A DNA stretch of 24,872 nt. Origin: Gammaproteobacteria bacterium (GTDB lineage: Bacteria; Pseudomonadota; Gammaproteobacteria; Thiohalobacterales; Thiohalobacteraceae). The notes beneath the pieces were generated by a model, which was not told the DNA's origin, did not search any database, and saw nothing but the letters and a program-made list of their open reading frames with translations. Shown in pieces: positions 15,524 through 23,181 of this stretch (position 1 is its first letter; each line of letters starts with the position of its first letter). The DNA is taken from NCBI GenBank assembly GCA_018819175.1, contig JAHJQQ010000051.1:1-24872 (forward strand), written 5' to 3'. The translations under genes were made by a program, and so were the position numbers.

Positions 15524-15537
15524 GGAGAGATAGAGAC

Positions 15538-16437
15538 ATGGCAAAGAAATCCTATTCGTTCTACCCCGGTTGTTCTTCCCAGAAGGCGGCCTCGTCATCC
15601 AACTATCAGGTCTCGGTCGACGCGATGTGCGATGTGCTCGACATCGAACTGAACGAGATCCCGGACTGGAACTGCTGCTCCGCCTCCATCGGCTACGCCG
15701 GCGGCGGCGAGTTGCCGCGTCTGGCCCTGTCCGCACGCAATATGGCGTTGTCGGAACAGGCGCATCCCGGTCAGGACATCGTCGCCACCTGCGCCGCCTG
15801 CTGGTTGTCCACCAAGGAAACCCAGGAACGCCTGCACAGCGACAAAGACCTGCTGGCCGAAACCAACACGGCGCTGGCTGAAGCCGGTCTGAAGCTGAAG
15901 AACGACAAGAACGTCCGTCACATGGTCGAAGTGCTGATCGAAGACCTCGGCTACGACGAACTCGGCAAGCATGTGAAGAAGCCGCTGGAAGGCATGAAGA
16001 TCGCCGGCTACGTCGGCTGTCAGACCAATCGTCCGTTCGGCATAGCCGGTGAATCGTTCGAAAATCCGATGTACCTCGACAAGCTCATCAACACCATGGG
16101 CGCCGAGGCCTGCGAGACCTATGAAAAGAAAGTCTCCTGCTGCGGTGGCGCACTGGCCTTCTCCGAACCGGAAAAGAGTCAGGCCCTGATCAAGGACATC
16201 ATCGAATCCGCCTACGACAACGGCGCCGACATGATCGTCACACCCTGCCCCGTGTGCCAGATGAACACCGAGGTCTATCAGGATCAGATCAATGCCAAGT
16301 ACGGCACCAAGTTCAAAATGCCGGTGGTGTACTACTCCACCCTGATGAGCGTGGCTTACGGCAAGAACGGCAAGGAAGCAGGACTCAACGGCCATATCAT
16401 CCCGGCCAAGCAGTTGGAAGCGATTGCCGGTAAGTAA
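15538..16437 (+). CDS. hdrB: HdrB-like protein with two CCG domains
   Basis: A 299-residue cytoplasmic protein with two complete CCG motifs, each able to carry a non-cubane 4Fe-4S cluster as in methanogen HdrB. Seen: motif 1 with Cys12, Cys46-Cys47, Cys85 and Cys88 (YPGC, NCC, CAAC), and motif 2 with Cys161, Cys201-Cys202, Cys237 and Cys240 (VGC, SCCGG, CPVC). In methanogens these clusters cleave a heterodisulfide; the substrate here, a thiol/disulfide or carrier-bound sulfur, is not known. GAGGAGA precedes the ATG. It is the last gene of the operon and is followed by tandem hairpins and a terminator. Confidence 0.9.
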   Translation: MAKKSYSFYPGCSSQKAASSSNYQVSVDAMCDVLDIELNEIPDWNCCSASIGYAGGGELPRLALSARNMALSEQAHPGQDIVATCAACWLSTKETQERLHSDKDLLAETNTALAEAGLKLKNDKNVRHMVEVLIEDLGYDELGKHVKKPLEGMKIAGYVGCQTNRPFGIAGESFENPMYLDKLINTMGAEACETYEKKVSCCGGALAFSEPEKSQALIKDIIESAYDNGADMIVTPCPVCQMNTEVYQDQINAKYGTKFKMPVVYYSTLMSVAYGKNGKEAGLNGHIIPAKQLEAIAGK

Positions 16438-16445
16438 TATTGTTT

Positions 16446-16510
16446 GGGGACGGACTTAAGTCCATCCCCTTAGTAAACAAAGCCCCTCCTCGGAGGGGCT
16501 TTTCTTTTTC
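16446..16510 (+). terminator. Tandem hairpins ending the qmo-hdr operon
   Basis: The first stem is GGGGACGGAC (16446-16455) with GTCCATCCCC (16460-16469) around TTAA, with one mismatch. The second is AGCCCCTC (16481-16488) with GAGGGGCT (16493-16500) around CTCG, followed by TTTTCTTTTT. The second is a classic rho-independent terminator. Confidence 0.88.
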
Positions 16511-16545
16511 CGGCCCCAGCCTGGTGCCCACCGCCGGTCAGTACG

Positions 16546-16578
16546 CGTATTGACAACAGCAATACGTCTGCCTACCTT
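16546..16578 (+). promoter_or_regulatory. brnTA promoter and candidate autoregulatory operator
   Basis: TTGACA (16550-16555) and TACCTT (16573-16578), 17 bases apart, form a plausible promoter. The perfect inverted repeat CGTATTG (16546-16552) / CAATACG (16560-16566) straddles the -35, a good position for repression by the antitoxin, as known for BrnTA. The start of transcription would fall at or near the ATG at 16585, so the toxin message may be leaderless. Confidence 0.6.
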
Positions 16579-16584
16579 TGATGC

Positions 16585-16878
16585 ATGGACGAGTATTTCA
16601 AACTGAATGGAATCAGTTTCGTCTGGGATCAGGCCAAAGCGCGAACCAACCACGCCAAACATGGGATCGCCTTCGAGCAGGCCGTCGAAGCCTTTTTCGA
16701 TCCCTTTCTACGGGTCGTGGACGCCAGCCCGGATGACGAAACCCGCGCTGCCATTATCGGCATGGATAAACACTGGAACCTGCTGTTCGTCGTCCACGTC
16801 GACATCAAGGCAGACCGGATCAGAATCGTATCTGCGCGCGGCGCAACGCGAACCGAAAGGCAGTTTTATGAAGATTGA
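16585..16878 (+). CDS. brnT: BrnT family toxin
   Basis: A 97-residue ribonuclease toxin of type II BrnT/BrnA modules. Seen: the family opening FVWDQAKARTNHAKHGIAFEQAVEAFFDP, a middle strand RAAIIGMDKHWNLLFVVHVD, and the closing RIRIVSARGATRTERQFYED, which contains the conserved I-S-A-R-x-A-T-x-x-E-R motif. All typical elements are present, so it looks intact. No Shine-Dalgarno is seen upstream. Its end overlaps the next ORF by 11 bases, the usual toxin-first order of this family. It follows the qmo-hdr terminator directly. Confidence 0.92.
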   Translation: MDEYFKLNGISFVWDQAKARTNHAKHGIAFEQAVEAFFDPFLRVVDASPDDETRAAIIGMDKHWNLLFVVHVDIKADRIRIVSARGATRTERQFYED

Positions 16879-17152
16879 AAAACTGAAACAACGACTGGAT
16901 CGTGATCGCAAGATGACGGCTGTCACCCTGCGCATGCCCCAAGATGTGATCGACGATCTCAAGCGCATAGCCCCTCTGCTGGGCTATTCAGGTTATCAAC
17001 CCCTAATCCGCGCCTACGTGGGCCAATGCCTGCGAGATGACATGGAACGCGTGGATGCGGATACGATAGAGAATCTGGTTTCCGGACTGAAACGCCGCGG
17101 CGTAAGCACCGCTGTCATTGAAGAGGCGCTGGCCGAAGCCACGCACAAATGA
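16868..17152 (+). CDS. brnA: BrnA-like ribbon-helix-helix antitoxin
   Basis: A 94-residue antitoxin overlapping brnT by 11 bases. Seen: a charged N-terminal helix (KIEKLKQRLDRDRK), then a ribbon-helix-helix region TAVTLRMPQDVIDDLKRIAPLLGYSGYQPLIRAYVGQCLR, and an acidic C-terminal arm (MERVDADTIENLVSGL) that could contact the toxin. The ATG at 16868 is used; a longer frame from 16607 is a read-through of brnT DNA. The RHH part is expected to bind the palindrome upstream of brnT. The protein is closer to generic CopG-like antitoxins than to the original BrnA, so the name is by position and fold. Confidence 0.8.
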   Translation: MKIEKLKQRLDRDRKMTAVTLRMPQDVIDDLKRIAPLLGYSGYQPLIRAYVGQCLRDDMERVDADTIENLVSGLKRRGVSTAVIEEALAEATHK

Positions 17153-17246
17153 ACTTACCCACATCAACCAATTGGAGTTGGAGCCCTGATGAATTACCGC
17201 TTCAGCAGTTCAATCATCTGTTAAATTTATAAAATGCGGAGTGTTA

Positions 17247-17780
17247 ATGCCGTTTACACCGTTCCACATGGGTCCAGGCATAGTAATTAAAGCGCTACTG
17301 CAGGGCAGCTTCAGCCTTATGGTATTTGGCTGGGCTCAAATCGTAATGGACATCCAACCTCTGATCGTAATGATCTCCGGTGAGGGCCATCTACATGGCT
17401 TCTCACACACATATATTGGAGCCGTGCTGCTCGCGGTATTTTCCGCCCTGTCCGGAAAGTATCTTTCTGAAGTTGGCTTGTTTGTTATTGGCATAAATCA
17501 GCGGTGGCAGGTGAAAATAGCTTGGTGGGTGGCTTTCCTATCCGCATTCATCGGCACTTTTAGCCATGTGTTACTTGATAGCATTATGCACTCAGATGTT
17601 GAGCCGTTTTTCCCTATTACAACAAGCAATGAATTCCTAGGCTTGATTTCAGTTCAAGCTTTACACCAAGTCTGTTTATATAGCGCTCTTGCGGGTGGCG
17701 CTCTATATTTCGTCATTAGCTGGACGCAAAAATCCAGCAAGTCACGCAAGAAGGACGCCCTTGAGCGCATTTCTTCTTGA
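17247..17780 (+). CDS. Multi-spanning membrane protein with conserved His/Asp motifs
   Basis: A 177-residue inner-membrane protein with about four hydrophobic segments. Motifs: FTPFHMGPG at the start, HGFSHTYIGA near residue 50, FSHVLLDSIMHSDVEPFFP near 110, and NEFLGLISVQALHQ. The His and Asp residues in these positions suggest a membrane metal-dependent hydrolase-like family (distantly YdjM/DUF457-like), an inference from motif layout only. Start at the ATG at 17247, with GCGGAG five bases upstream; a GTG two codons earlier is possible. The DNA is visibly more AT-rich than the neighbouring qmo genes, hinting at a different origin. A short AT-rich gap precedes it. Confidence 0.65.
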   Translation: MPFTPFHMGPGIVIKALLQGSFSLMVFGWAQIVMDIQPLIVMISGEGHLHGFSHTYIGAVLLAVFSALSGKYLSEVGLFVIGINQRWQVKIAWWVAFLSAFIGTFSHVLLDSIMHSDVEPFFPITTSNEFLGLISVQALHQVCLYSALAGGALYFVISWTQKSSKSRKKDALERISS

Positions 17781-17882
17781 GACGTTATATGGCATAGAAA
17801 AGCTCAAAGGTTCAGAGCACTTGTAGTCAGATAAGCCTCGCGCCAAACCATTTGACTATAGATAACGAGAAGCAACCAGACC

Positions 17883-18464
17883 ATGCTTTACAAAGAAACA
17901 CTTAGCGCCCTTGCTATAGCGCTCACCCTCATAGCGTTCTTCCCCTACATACGCTCCATCATTAAAGATGAAATAAAGCCTCATGTATTTTCCTGGATCA
18001 TCTGGGGCACAACAACCTTTGTGGTATTTCTTGCACAGCTTAAGGAAAACGCAGGCGTGGGCGCCTGGCCAATCGGCGTTTCAGGGAGTATCACCATCCT
18101 TATCGCTATACTGGCTTATCTGAAGCGGGCCGATATCTCCATCACCAAAACCGACTGGCTGTTTTTCGCCTCGGCATTGTCTTCGCTACCGTTTTGGTAT
18201 TTTACATCCGACCCGTTATGGGCCGTTGTGATACTCACTACCGTCGATGTTCTCGGCTTCGGACCAACCGTCAGGAAAGCCTACAGTTCACCGTACTCGG
18301 AATCGTTGCCGTTCTTTGCCCTGTTCACGGCGCGCAATCTCATCGTCATCATGGCGCTGGAGAATTACTCGGTTACCACCGTATTGTTTCCGGCAGTTAT
18401 AGCCGCTGCATGCGTGCTGTTAATGGCGATGATCTCGTATCGAAGACGTGCGTTGGAAACATAA
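17883..18464 (+). CDS. Conserved membrane protein, PQ-loop-like
   Basis: A 193-residue protein with about six to seven transmembrane segments and no signal peptide. Two similar halves can be seen: FFPYIRSIIKDEIKPHVFSWIIWGTTT near the N-terminus and LGFGPTVRKAYSSPYSESLPFFALFTARN in the second half. Each has a P-Y/T-x-R-K-type turn resembling the PQ-loop repeats of SemiSWEET-like transporters. That comparison is an inference; no substrate can be named. A conserved block KTDWLFFASALSSLPFWYFTSDPLWAVVILTTVD lies in between. It follows the preceding membrane gene by about 100 bp, without a strong Shine-Dalgarno. Confidence 0.6.
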   Translation: MLYKETLSALAIALTLIAFFPYIRSIIKDEIKPHVFSWIIWGTTTFVVFLAQLKENAGVGAWPIGVSGSITILIAILAYLKRADISITKTDWLFFASALSSLPFWYFTSDPLWAVVILTTVDVLGFGPTVRKAYSSPYSESLPFFALFTARNLIVIMALENYSVTTVLFPAVIAAACVLLMAMISYRRRALET

Positions 18465-18486
18465 GGCCGGCCAACGTGTGCATCCA

Positions 18487-19386
18487 CTATTTGCTTACAC
18501 TGACTGGCGTCCGCTCCAAGCGTGCCAGCACAATCGCCCACAGCACCATCAGCGCCCCGATGCTTTGCCAGGCTCGCAACGGCTCATCCAGCAGCCACCA
18601 CGCCAGCATCGCGGCAGTCACCGGTTGCAACAGCAGTGTCAGTGATGAGAACGCAGCCGGCAGGTGCGCGAGCGAAAAGGTGATCAGGCCCTGTCCGCCG
18701 GCATGCGAGATCAATGCAAGTCCCAACAGGATCGCCCAGCCATAGGCAGTCACTGCGAGCATGTCCGTCTCGACGTACAGAGCAACCGGGAACAACATCA
18801 AGCTGCTCACCAAGGCGCTTACGCCCATGATCAACAGGGTGGAAAAATGCCGGCGCAGGCGGCTCACCGTAAGAATATAACCGCCATAGAAAACCGCCGT
18901 CAGCAGGCCCAACGCATCACCGAGCAGATGTTCTTTATCGAGACGCAGGCTGTCACCCATCATGATGGCCGCTCCCAGAACACCCAACGCCAAGGCGAAC
19001 AGAAATTTACCGCTCGTCCGCTCCTTGAATAGCAGCCAGCTGCCGGCGGTAACGAACACCGGCGCGAAGTTGGCCAGCAGCGTTGAGTTCGCCACACTGG
19101 TCAGCATGATGGAGAAATGCCAGGCCATCAGATCCAGCGCGAACAGCACGCCCGCAAGACTCAGGTACAACCAATCGCGCCGCCGCAGACCTCCGGACGG
19201 CAGAGCTCTTCCGCTATCACGCCCCACCAACAGCCACAGTACCGGCAGCGCCAGCGTGACACGATAAAACGCCGTGGCTAAGGGTCCAAGCTCGGACAGC
19301 CTGACAAAAATCGGCGCGAAGGCAATGCAGACAGCGCCGACCAGCAGCAATGGCAGGGCGTAGGCATGATGAGTACGGATGGGCAT
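18487..19386 (-). CDS. EamA/DMT family transporter
   Basis: A 299-residue inner-membrane transporter of the drug/metabolite superfamily, with about ten transmembrane helices in two EamA repeats. Repeat 1 spans about 15-140 (IAFAPIFVRLSELGPLATAFYRVTLALP, then AWHFSIMLTSVANSTLLANFAPVF); repeat 2 spans about 150-285 (GDALGLLTAVFYGGYILTVSRLR, then FSLAHLPAAFSSLTLLLQPVTAAMLAWWLLDEPL, the usual signature end). The export substrate cannot be read from sequence; amino acids or metabolites are typical. It stands convergent to the preceding membrane gene and ends 22 bp from it. No clear Shine-Dalgarno was seen. Confidence 0.88.
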   Translation of the reverse strand: MPIRTHHAYALPLLLVGAVCIAFAPIFVRLSELGPLATAFYRVTLALPVLWLLVGRDSGRALPSGGLRRRDWLYLSLAGVLFALDLMAWHFSIMLTSVANSTLLANFAPVFVTAGSWLLFKERTSGKFLFALALGVLGAAIMMGDSLRLDKEHLLGDALGLLTAVFYGGYILTVSRLRRHFSTLLIMGVSALVSSLMLFPVALYVETDMLAVTAYGWAILLGLALISHAGGQGLITFSLAHLPAAFSSLTLLLQPVTAAMLAWWLLDEPLRAWQSIGALMVLWAIVLARLERTPVSVSK

Positions 19387-19484
19387 GACCGCGATAATAC
19401 CCGCTTTCGCGCAGCGTCCGCAGCAGCGGCTGAGTTGCAGCCGGCTACCTCTATACCTATCCTATGCGCTACAGGTGAGATCCC

Positions 19485-19634
19485 ATGAGAAAACGTTACA
19501 AGAACAAACTCAAAAGTTGTCCACTCTGCAAACCGCACAAGCGCGGCTTTGCTATACGTTGGCGCCCGCAGGAGTTAGCGAACATCACCCGCGCGGAACG
19601 CGAGGCGCGTGAAGCCGGCATGGTTGAATCATGA
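19485..19634 (+). CDS. Small conserved basic protein (49 aa) with a CxxC motif
   Basis: This 49-residue ORF begins MRKRYKNKLKSCPLCKPHK and continues KRGFAIRWRPQELANITRAEREAREAGMVES. It has one CxxC pair (Cys12, Cys15) followed by a basic HK, and a helical C-terminal half. I recognise this pattern (MRKRYKNK..SC.LCKPHK) as a widespread small proteobacterial protein of unknown function. AGGTGAGA lies five bases upstream of the ATG, a good Shine-Dalgarno. It is divergent from the EamA gene. A single CxxC could bind zinc only in a dimer or with the adjacent His. Confidence 0.75.
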   Translation: MRKRYKNKLKSCPLCKPHKRGFAIRWRPQELANITRAEREAREAGMVES

Positions 19635-19689
19635 CACGCCCATGTGACATGCAGCGCCCCGCATTGTATATCGCCAATTGATCAGACCA

Positions 19690-20781
19690 TCATCTCCCGA
19701 CCACATACCAGTTGTTCTGGATATCGTGGGACAGTCGATGCGTGACAACGGATGTAAAACCCGCACGCGTCAGATAGTCACGCGTCTTTTCCTCGCCCCA
19801 CATCGCACCCAGGCCCTCGCCACCCTGCGCAAGTGAAACCGTCATGCAGTGCATACAGGAAATCGTGTAGAGGAAGGTCCCGATGGGATGCTCACAATCC
19901 TTGTGTACATGACTGGTGCCGCTGATGTCCTGCATCAGATACGTACCGCCCGGCTTGAGTGCGCGGCGGATTCCCCTGAGCAGATTGAGTGGCCGCGCCT
20001 GATCGTGCACGGCATCGAAGGTGGTGATGAAATCGTACGCAGCAGACTCGGCCGTCTGATCGTAGTCGCTCAGATCTCGAGCCAGGAACTCAATATTGCG
20101 CAAACCCATACGCAACGATTCCCGCCGCGCATGGGCGATGGCGTCAGTCGACAGATCTATGCCTGTGAAGTGACTGTGCGGATAGCGTGCAGCGAGATAC
20201 TGCAGGATGCGACCGCGGCCGCAGCCGAGATCCAGCACATCGATCCCTTGTTCCAAGCGACTCGTCAGACCGGGAACCAGCGGCAGAATATGACTCTCCA
20301 ACGACGACAGTACCGATTGCCCGCTGTCTTCGGCCATCACTTCATGAAAACGCGGATAGCGCTCATAAGACACGCCGCCGCCTTGCTTGAAACACTCGAC
20401 TATGTCGTCCTCGACACTGCCGAGCACACCAATGTATTGAGCGAACACGGCCATATTGTCGGCGGCTGCGGCACGCGTCAGCGAGGCGGCATGTTCCGCC
20501 GGCAGCCAGTAACGCCGGGTATCGGGATCGAATTCGATGACACCGGCCGTCACCATCGCCCCCAGCCATTCGCGCACATAGCGTTCGTCCAGTCCGGCGG
20601 CGGCGGCGATATCAGCACTGGTGGCAGGATCGAGTTCCTGCAGAATATCGAACAGCCCGGTGCGATGGCCTATCGATACCATCAGGCATAGCGCACCCTC
20701 ATTAAGAGAATTCAGAAAGCGTCCCGCGAAATGCTGCGCACGGGAATGATCGTAATCTGTCCGTTGCATTGTCTGTGTCAT
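19690..20781 (-). CDS. SAM-dependent methyltransferase with N-terminal winged helix
   Basis: A 363-residue cytoplasmic methyltransferase. Seen: an N-terminal winged-helix/dimerisation domain (GHRTGLFDILQELDPATSADIAAAAGLDERYVREWLGAMVTAG at about 38-80), then a Rossmann methyltransferase domain with motif I VLDLGCGRG at 182-190, the acidic FTGIDLS strand and ALKPGGTYLM. This layout is like the Rv2258c-type group. A Cys-rich stretch near the C-terminus (DCEHPIGTFLYTISCMHCM) is unusual and might suit a thiol- or metalloid-related substrate, a speculation. Start at 20781, where AGGAGA lies five bases upstream; an upstream frame start adds 16 residues without domain character. It is divergent from the GlxA-type regulator, a candidate controller. 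Confidence 0.85.
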   Translation of the reverse strand: MTQTMQRTDYDHSRAQHFAGRFLNSLNEGALCLMVSIGHRTGLFDILQELDPATSADIAAAAGLDERYVREWLGAMVTAGVIEFDPDTRRYWLPAEHAASLTRAAAADNMAVFAQYIGVLGSVEDDIVECFKQGGGVSYERYPRFHEVMAEDSGQSVLSSLESHILPLVPGLTSRLEQGIDVLDLGCGRGRILQYLAARYPHSHFTGIDLSTDAIAHARRESLRMGLRNIEFLARDLSDYDQTAESAAYDFITTFDAVHDQARPLNLLRGIRRALKPGGTYLMQDISGTSHVHKDCEHPIGTFLYTISCMHCMTVSLAQGGEGLGAMWGEEKTRDYLTRAGFTSVVTHRLSHDIQNNWYVVGR

Positions 20782-20912
20782 GGTCTTCTCCTTGCATTTG
20801 AATGGCTGGCGGGCTTGCTGCCCCCGCATGCGACTTCAGGTGAGACCACAAACTACCCCTGTTGCGCCGATTGGACTAAAGTCATACCTGTCACTAACCG
20901 GGCAAATCCGTC

Positions 20913-21971
20913 ATGGCAACGGCAATTCAACCACTCAAAGTAGCGATTCTCGCGGTTCCGGAATCCAGCGCCTCTACGGTCTATGGCATGCACGATCTGC
21001 TCGCCTCCGCGGGTGTGGATTGGGGACTGGTCATGCATGGCGCGCCGGGAACCCCGCTGATTACACCGGTGATTGTCACCGTCGCCGGCAACACCATCCG
21101 CGTTGGCAATGGCCTGCACATCGAGTCGCATTGCGCACTGGCCGACTGCCACACGCCAACGGTGGTCGCGATTCCCGACCTCATGGTGGCACCGCAGTCG
21201 AACATTTCAGGGCACTATCCCGCGGAAACAAACTGGCTGCGTTCGGTGTATGCCCAGGGTGCGATATTGGCATCCTCCTGTTCCGGTGCCCTGCTGCTGG
21301 CCGAGGCCGGCTTGTTGGACGATCAGGACGCCACCACGCATTGGGCTTATTGCGATGCCATGAGCGCGCAATACCCGCGCCTGCGCATGCATCCACAGCG
21401 CGCGCTGGTCGTTTCCGGTGAAGGCCAGCGTCTGATCATGGCGGGTGGCGGCAGTTCCTGGAACGATCTTGGCTTGTTTCTGATCGCGCGTTTTTTCGGC
21501 ATCGAGGAAGCCATGCGTGTTGCGCGTCTGCATCTGCTCGATTGGCACCATATTGGTCAACAACCATTCGCGGCGCTGACCCGCAATCGTCAGGTTGATG
21601 ATTCCCTGATCGCAAAAACGCAGACCTGGATCGCTGAACATTATGAACAGGACTCGCCGGTAGCAGCCATGGTGCGATTGAGCGGCTTGGCGGAACGTTC
21701 CTTCGCGCGCCGCTTCGTCCGCGCAACCGGCATGTCGCCGATGGAGTATGTGCATTTGGTGCGCCTGGAAGAATCCAAGCACGTACTGGAAACAACCGAG
21801 ATGCCTATCGAAGCCGTGGCCACAGAAGTCGGCTACCAGGATGCCAGTTTCTTTGGCCGTCTATTTCGCCGCAAGGTGGGGCTGACACCGGCACAGTACC
21901 GTAAACGCTTTAGCGCCCTGCGCTCGGCGCTGGCGCAAGGTGAGGCACAATCCGGGGCCGTCTCGCGATAA
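20913..21971 (+). CDS. GlxA family transcriptional regulator (DJ-1/PfpI plus AraC HTH)
   Basis: A 352-residue regulator with two parts. The N-terminal DJ-1/PfpI-like sensor domain (about 1-190) has VAILAVPESSASTVYGMHDLL, the nucleophile-elbow-like ASSCSGALLLAEAGLLDDQDATTHW near 120-145, and RLIMAGGGSSWNDLGLFL near 175. The C-terminal AraC-type double helix-turn-helix has MVRLSGLAERSFARRFVRATGMSPMEYVHLVRLEESKHVLETTEMPIEAVATEVGYQDASFFGRLFRRKVGLTPAQYR. The domain is typical of activators of nearby genes. It is divergent from the methyltransferase gene, with about 130 bp between the starts, so it may regulate that gene. Confidence 0.92.
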   Translation: MATAIQPLKVAILAVPESSASTVYGMHDLLASAGVDWGLVMHGAPGTPLITPVIVTVAGNTIRVGNGLHIESHCALADCHTPTVVAIPDLMVAPQSNISGHYPAETNWLRSVYAQGAILASSCSGALLLAEAGLLDDQDATTHWAYCDAMSAQYPRLRMHPQRALVVSGEGQRLIMAGGGSSWNDLGLFLIARFFGIEEAMRVARLHLLDWHHIGQQPFAALTRNRQVDDSLIAKTQTWIAEHYEQDSPVAAMVRLSGLAERSFARRFVRATGMSPMEYVHLVRLEESKHVLETTEMPIEAVATEVGYQDASFFGRLFRRKVGLTPAQYRKRFSALRSALAQGEAQSGAVSR

Positions 21972-22053
21972 TGATCCTGAATACCAATGCCAGTCACAGC
22001 ACCGGCGCAAGAATCGGGTGGCTGCGCCGATGCAACGGCGGCAGAATAACCCC

Positions 22054-22929
22054 ATGAGTGATTACGACCGCATCGCGGATGTGATTCAGTATCTGGATAC
22101 ACACCATACCGAGCAGCCCGATTTGGCAGTGCTGGCGAACCATGTTGGCCTGAGTCCGTTCCATTTTCACCGCCTGTTCTCCAACTGGGCGGCCATCACG
22201 CCCAAGGACTTTCTGCAATGCCTGACGCTGGCGCATGCGAAGACCCTGCTACAGAAAGGCAACAGCGTTCTGGATGCTGCGTTAAATTCAGGACTATCCG
22301 GACCGGCACGCCTGCATGATCTGTGTGTAAATCTGGAGGCCGCCACACCCGGTGAAATCAAATCCGGTGGAGCCGGCTGGACTATTACCGCCGGGATTGC
22401 CGATACGCCCTTCGGAAAGTGTTTACTGGGGGAAAATCCGCGTGGCATCTGTCACCTCAGCTTCATTGAGTCTGCTGATGGCGCTACGGAGTGGACCGCA
22501 CTCCAGCAGAGCTGGCCGCAGGCGCAGGTGCGCCGTAACAATAATGTCGCCGCGCAACTCGCTTCCCGTATCTTCGAACCAGCCAATGATATTCAAACAC
22601 AATCGCCCTTGCGTGCCTGCGTACGGGGCACGGCATTTCAAGTGCAAGTATGGCGGGCCTTGTTACAGATACAGCCAGGATCAATCATCAGCTACGGTCA
22701 GCTGGCAGCGACACTGGGGAAACCCGCCGCTGCCCGCGCCGTGGGCACTGCGATTGGACAGAATGCACTGGCCTATCTGGTGCCCTGTCACCGCGTGATT
22801 CGTGAAACCGGTGTGGTGGGTGATTATCGCTGGGGTCATATTCGCAAGCGCGCGATTCTGGCCTGGGAAAGCGCCGCGCAATTCAGCACCGAGAAAAATG
22901 AACCGGCCCTCCAGGCAAGCGCTGATTGA
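22054..22929 (+). CDS. AraC-type HTH fused to O6-alkylguanine-DNA alkyltransferase (Ada-like)
   Basis: A 291-residue protein combining an N-terminal AraC-type HTH (about 5-65, IADVIQYLDTHHTEQPDLAVLANHVGLSPFHFHRLF) with a C-terminal DNA methyltransferase domain (about 120-275). The alkyl-acceptor motif PCHRV lies at 244-248 with Cys245, preceded by ISYGQLAATLGKPAAARAVG, a typical DNA-binding helix. The E. coli Ada phosphotriester-accepting Cys38 domain is absent, so DNA-repair activity should remain but Ada-style methyl-dependent activation is not expected by the same route. Start at the ATG at 22054; the longer frame overlaps the preceding gene and has no domain content. It lies 82 bp after the GlxA-type gene on the same strand. 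Confidence 0.9.
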   Translation: MSDYDRIADVIQYLDTHHTEQPDLAVLANHVGLSPFHFHRLFSNWAAITPKDFLQCLTLAHAKTLLQKGNSVLDAALNSGLSGPARLHDLCVNLEAATPGEIKSGGAGWTITAGIADTPFGKCLLGENPRGICHLSFIESADGATEWTALQQSWPQAQVRRNNNVAAQLASRIFEPANDIQTQSPLRACVRGTAFQVQVWRALLQIQPGSIISYGQLAATLGKPAAARAVGTAIGQNALAYLVPCHRVIRETGVVGDYRWGHIRKRAILAWESAAQFSTEKNEPALQASAD

Positions 22930-22979
22930 TTCGTGAAGCGGCATCCGCTGCGATGCTATCGGGCTCAGAATACGCGGCC

Positions 22980-22996
22980 GGGGATCAGAGATCCCC
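22980..22996. repeat. Perfect hairpin after the Ada-like gene
   Basis: GGGGATC (22980-22986) pairs with GATCCCC (22990-22996) around AGA. No T-tract follows. It might slow transcription after the Ada-like gene. The rest of 22930-23181 (about 250 bp) has no visible gene. Confidence 0.4.
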
Positions 22997-23181
22997 TCGC
23001 AATCATCGCGTACTGACTGCATGACTCAATGACCACGCGCCGCGATACCTGGATTTCTCGCCACAGGCCAGTTAGGCTTACCCTCAACACAAACAGCAGC
23101 TACACTCAGCACCCGCGTATCGCAATAAATCGATTTCTCTCCACCAATAATATTCAGAGGCACATGCAGCAGGGAGGCAAC

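Noticed and set aside
13904..15736. 610-residue ORF on the minus strand
   Set aside because: It is antisense to qmoB, hdrC and hdrB and has a His/Gly/Ala-rich composition typical of shadow reading frames.
15595..16395. 266-residue ORF on the minus strand
   Set aside because: Antisense to hdrB, in which all CCG cysteines are preserved.
19849..20691. 280-residue ORF on the plus strand
   Set aside because: Antisense to the methyltransferase with a complete SAM motif; no recognisable domain.
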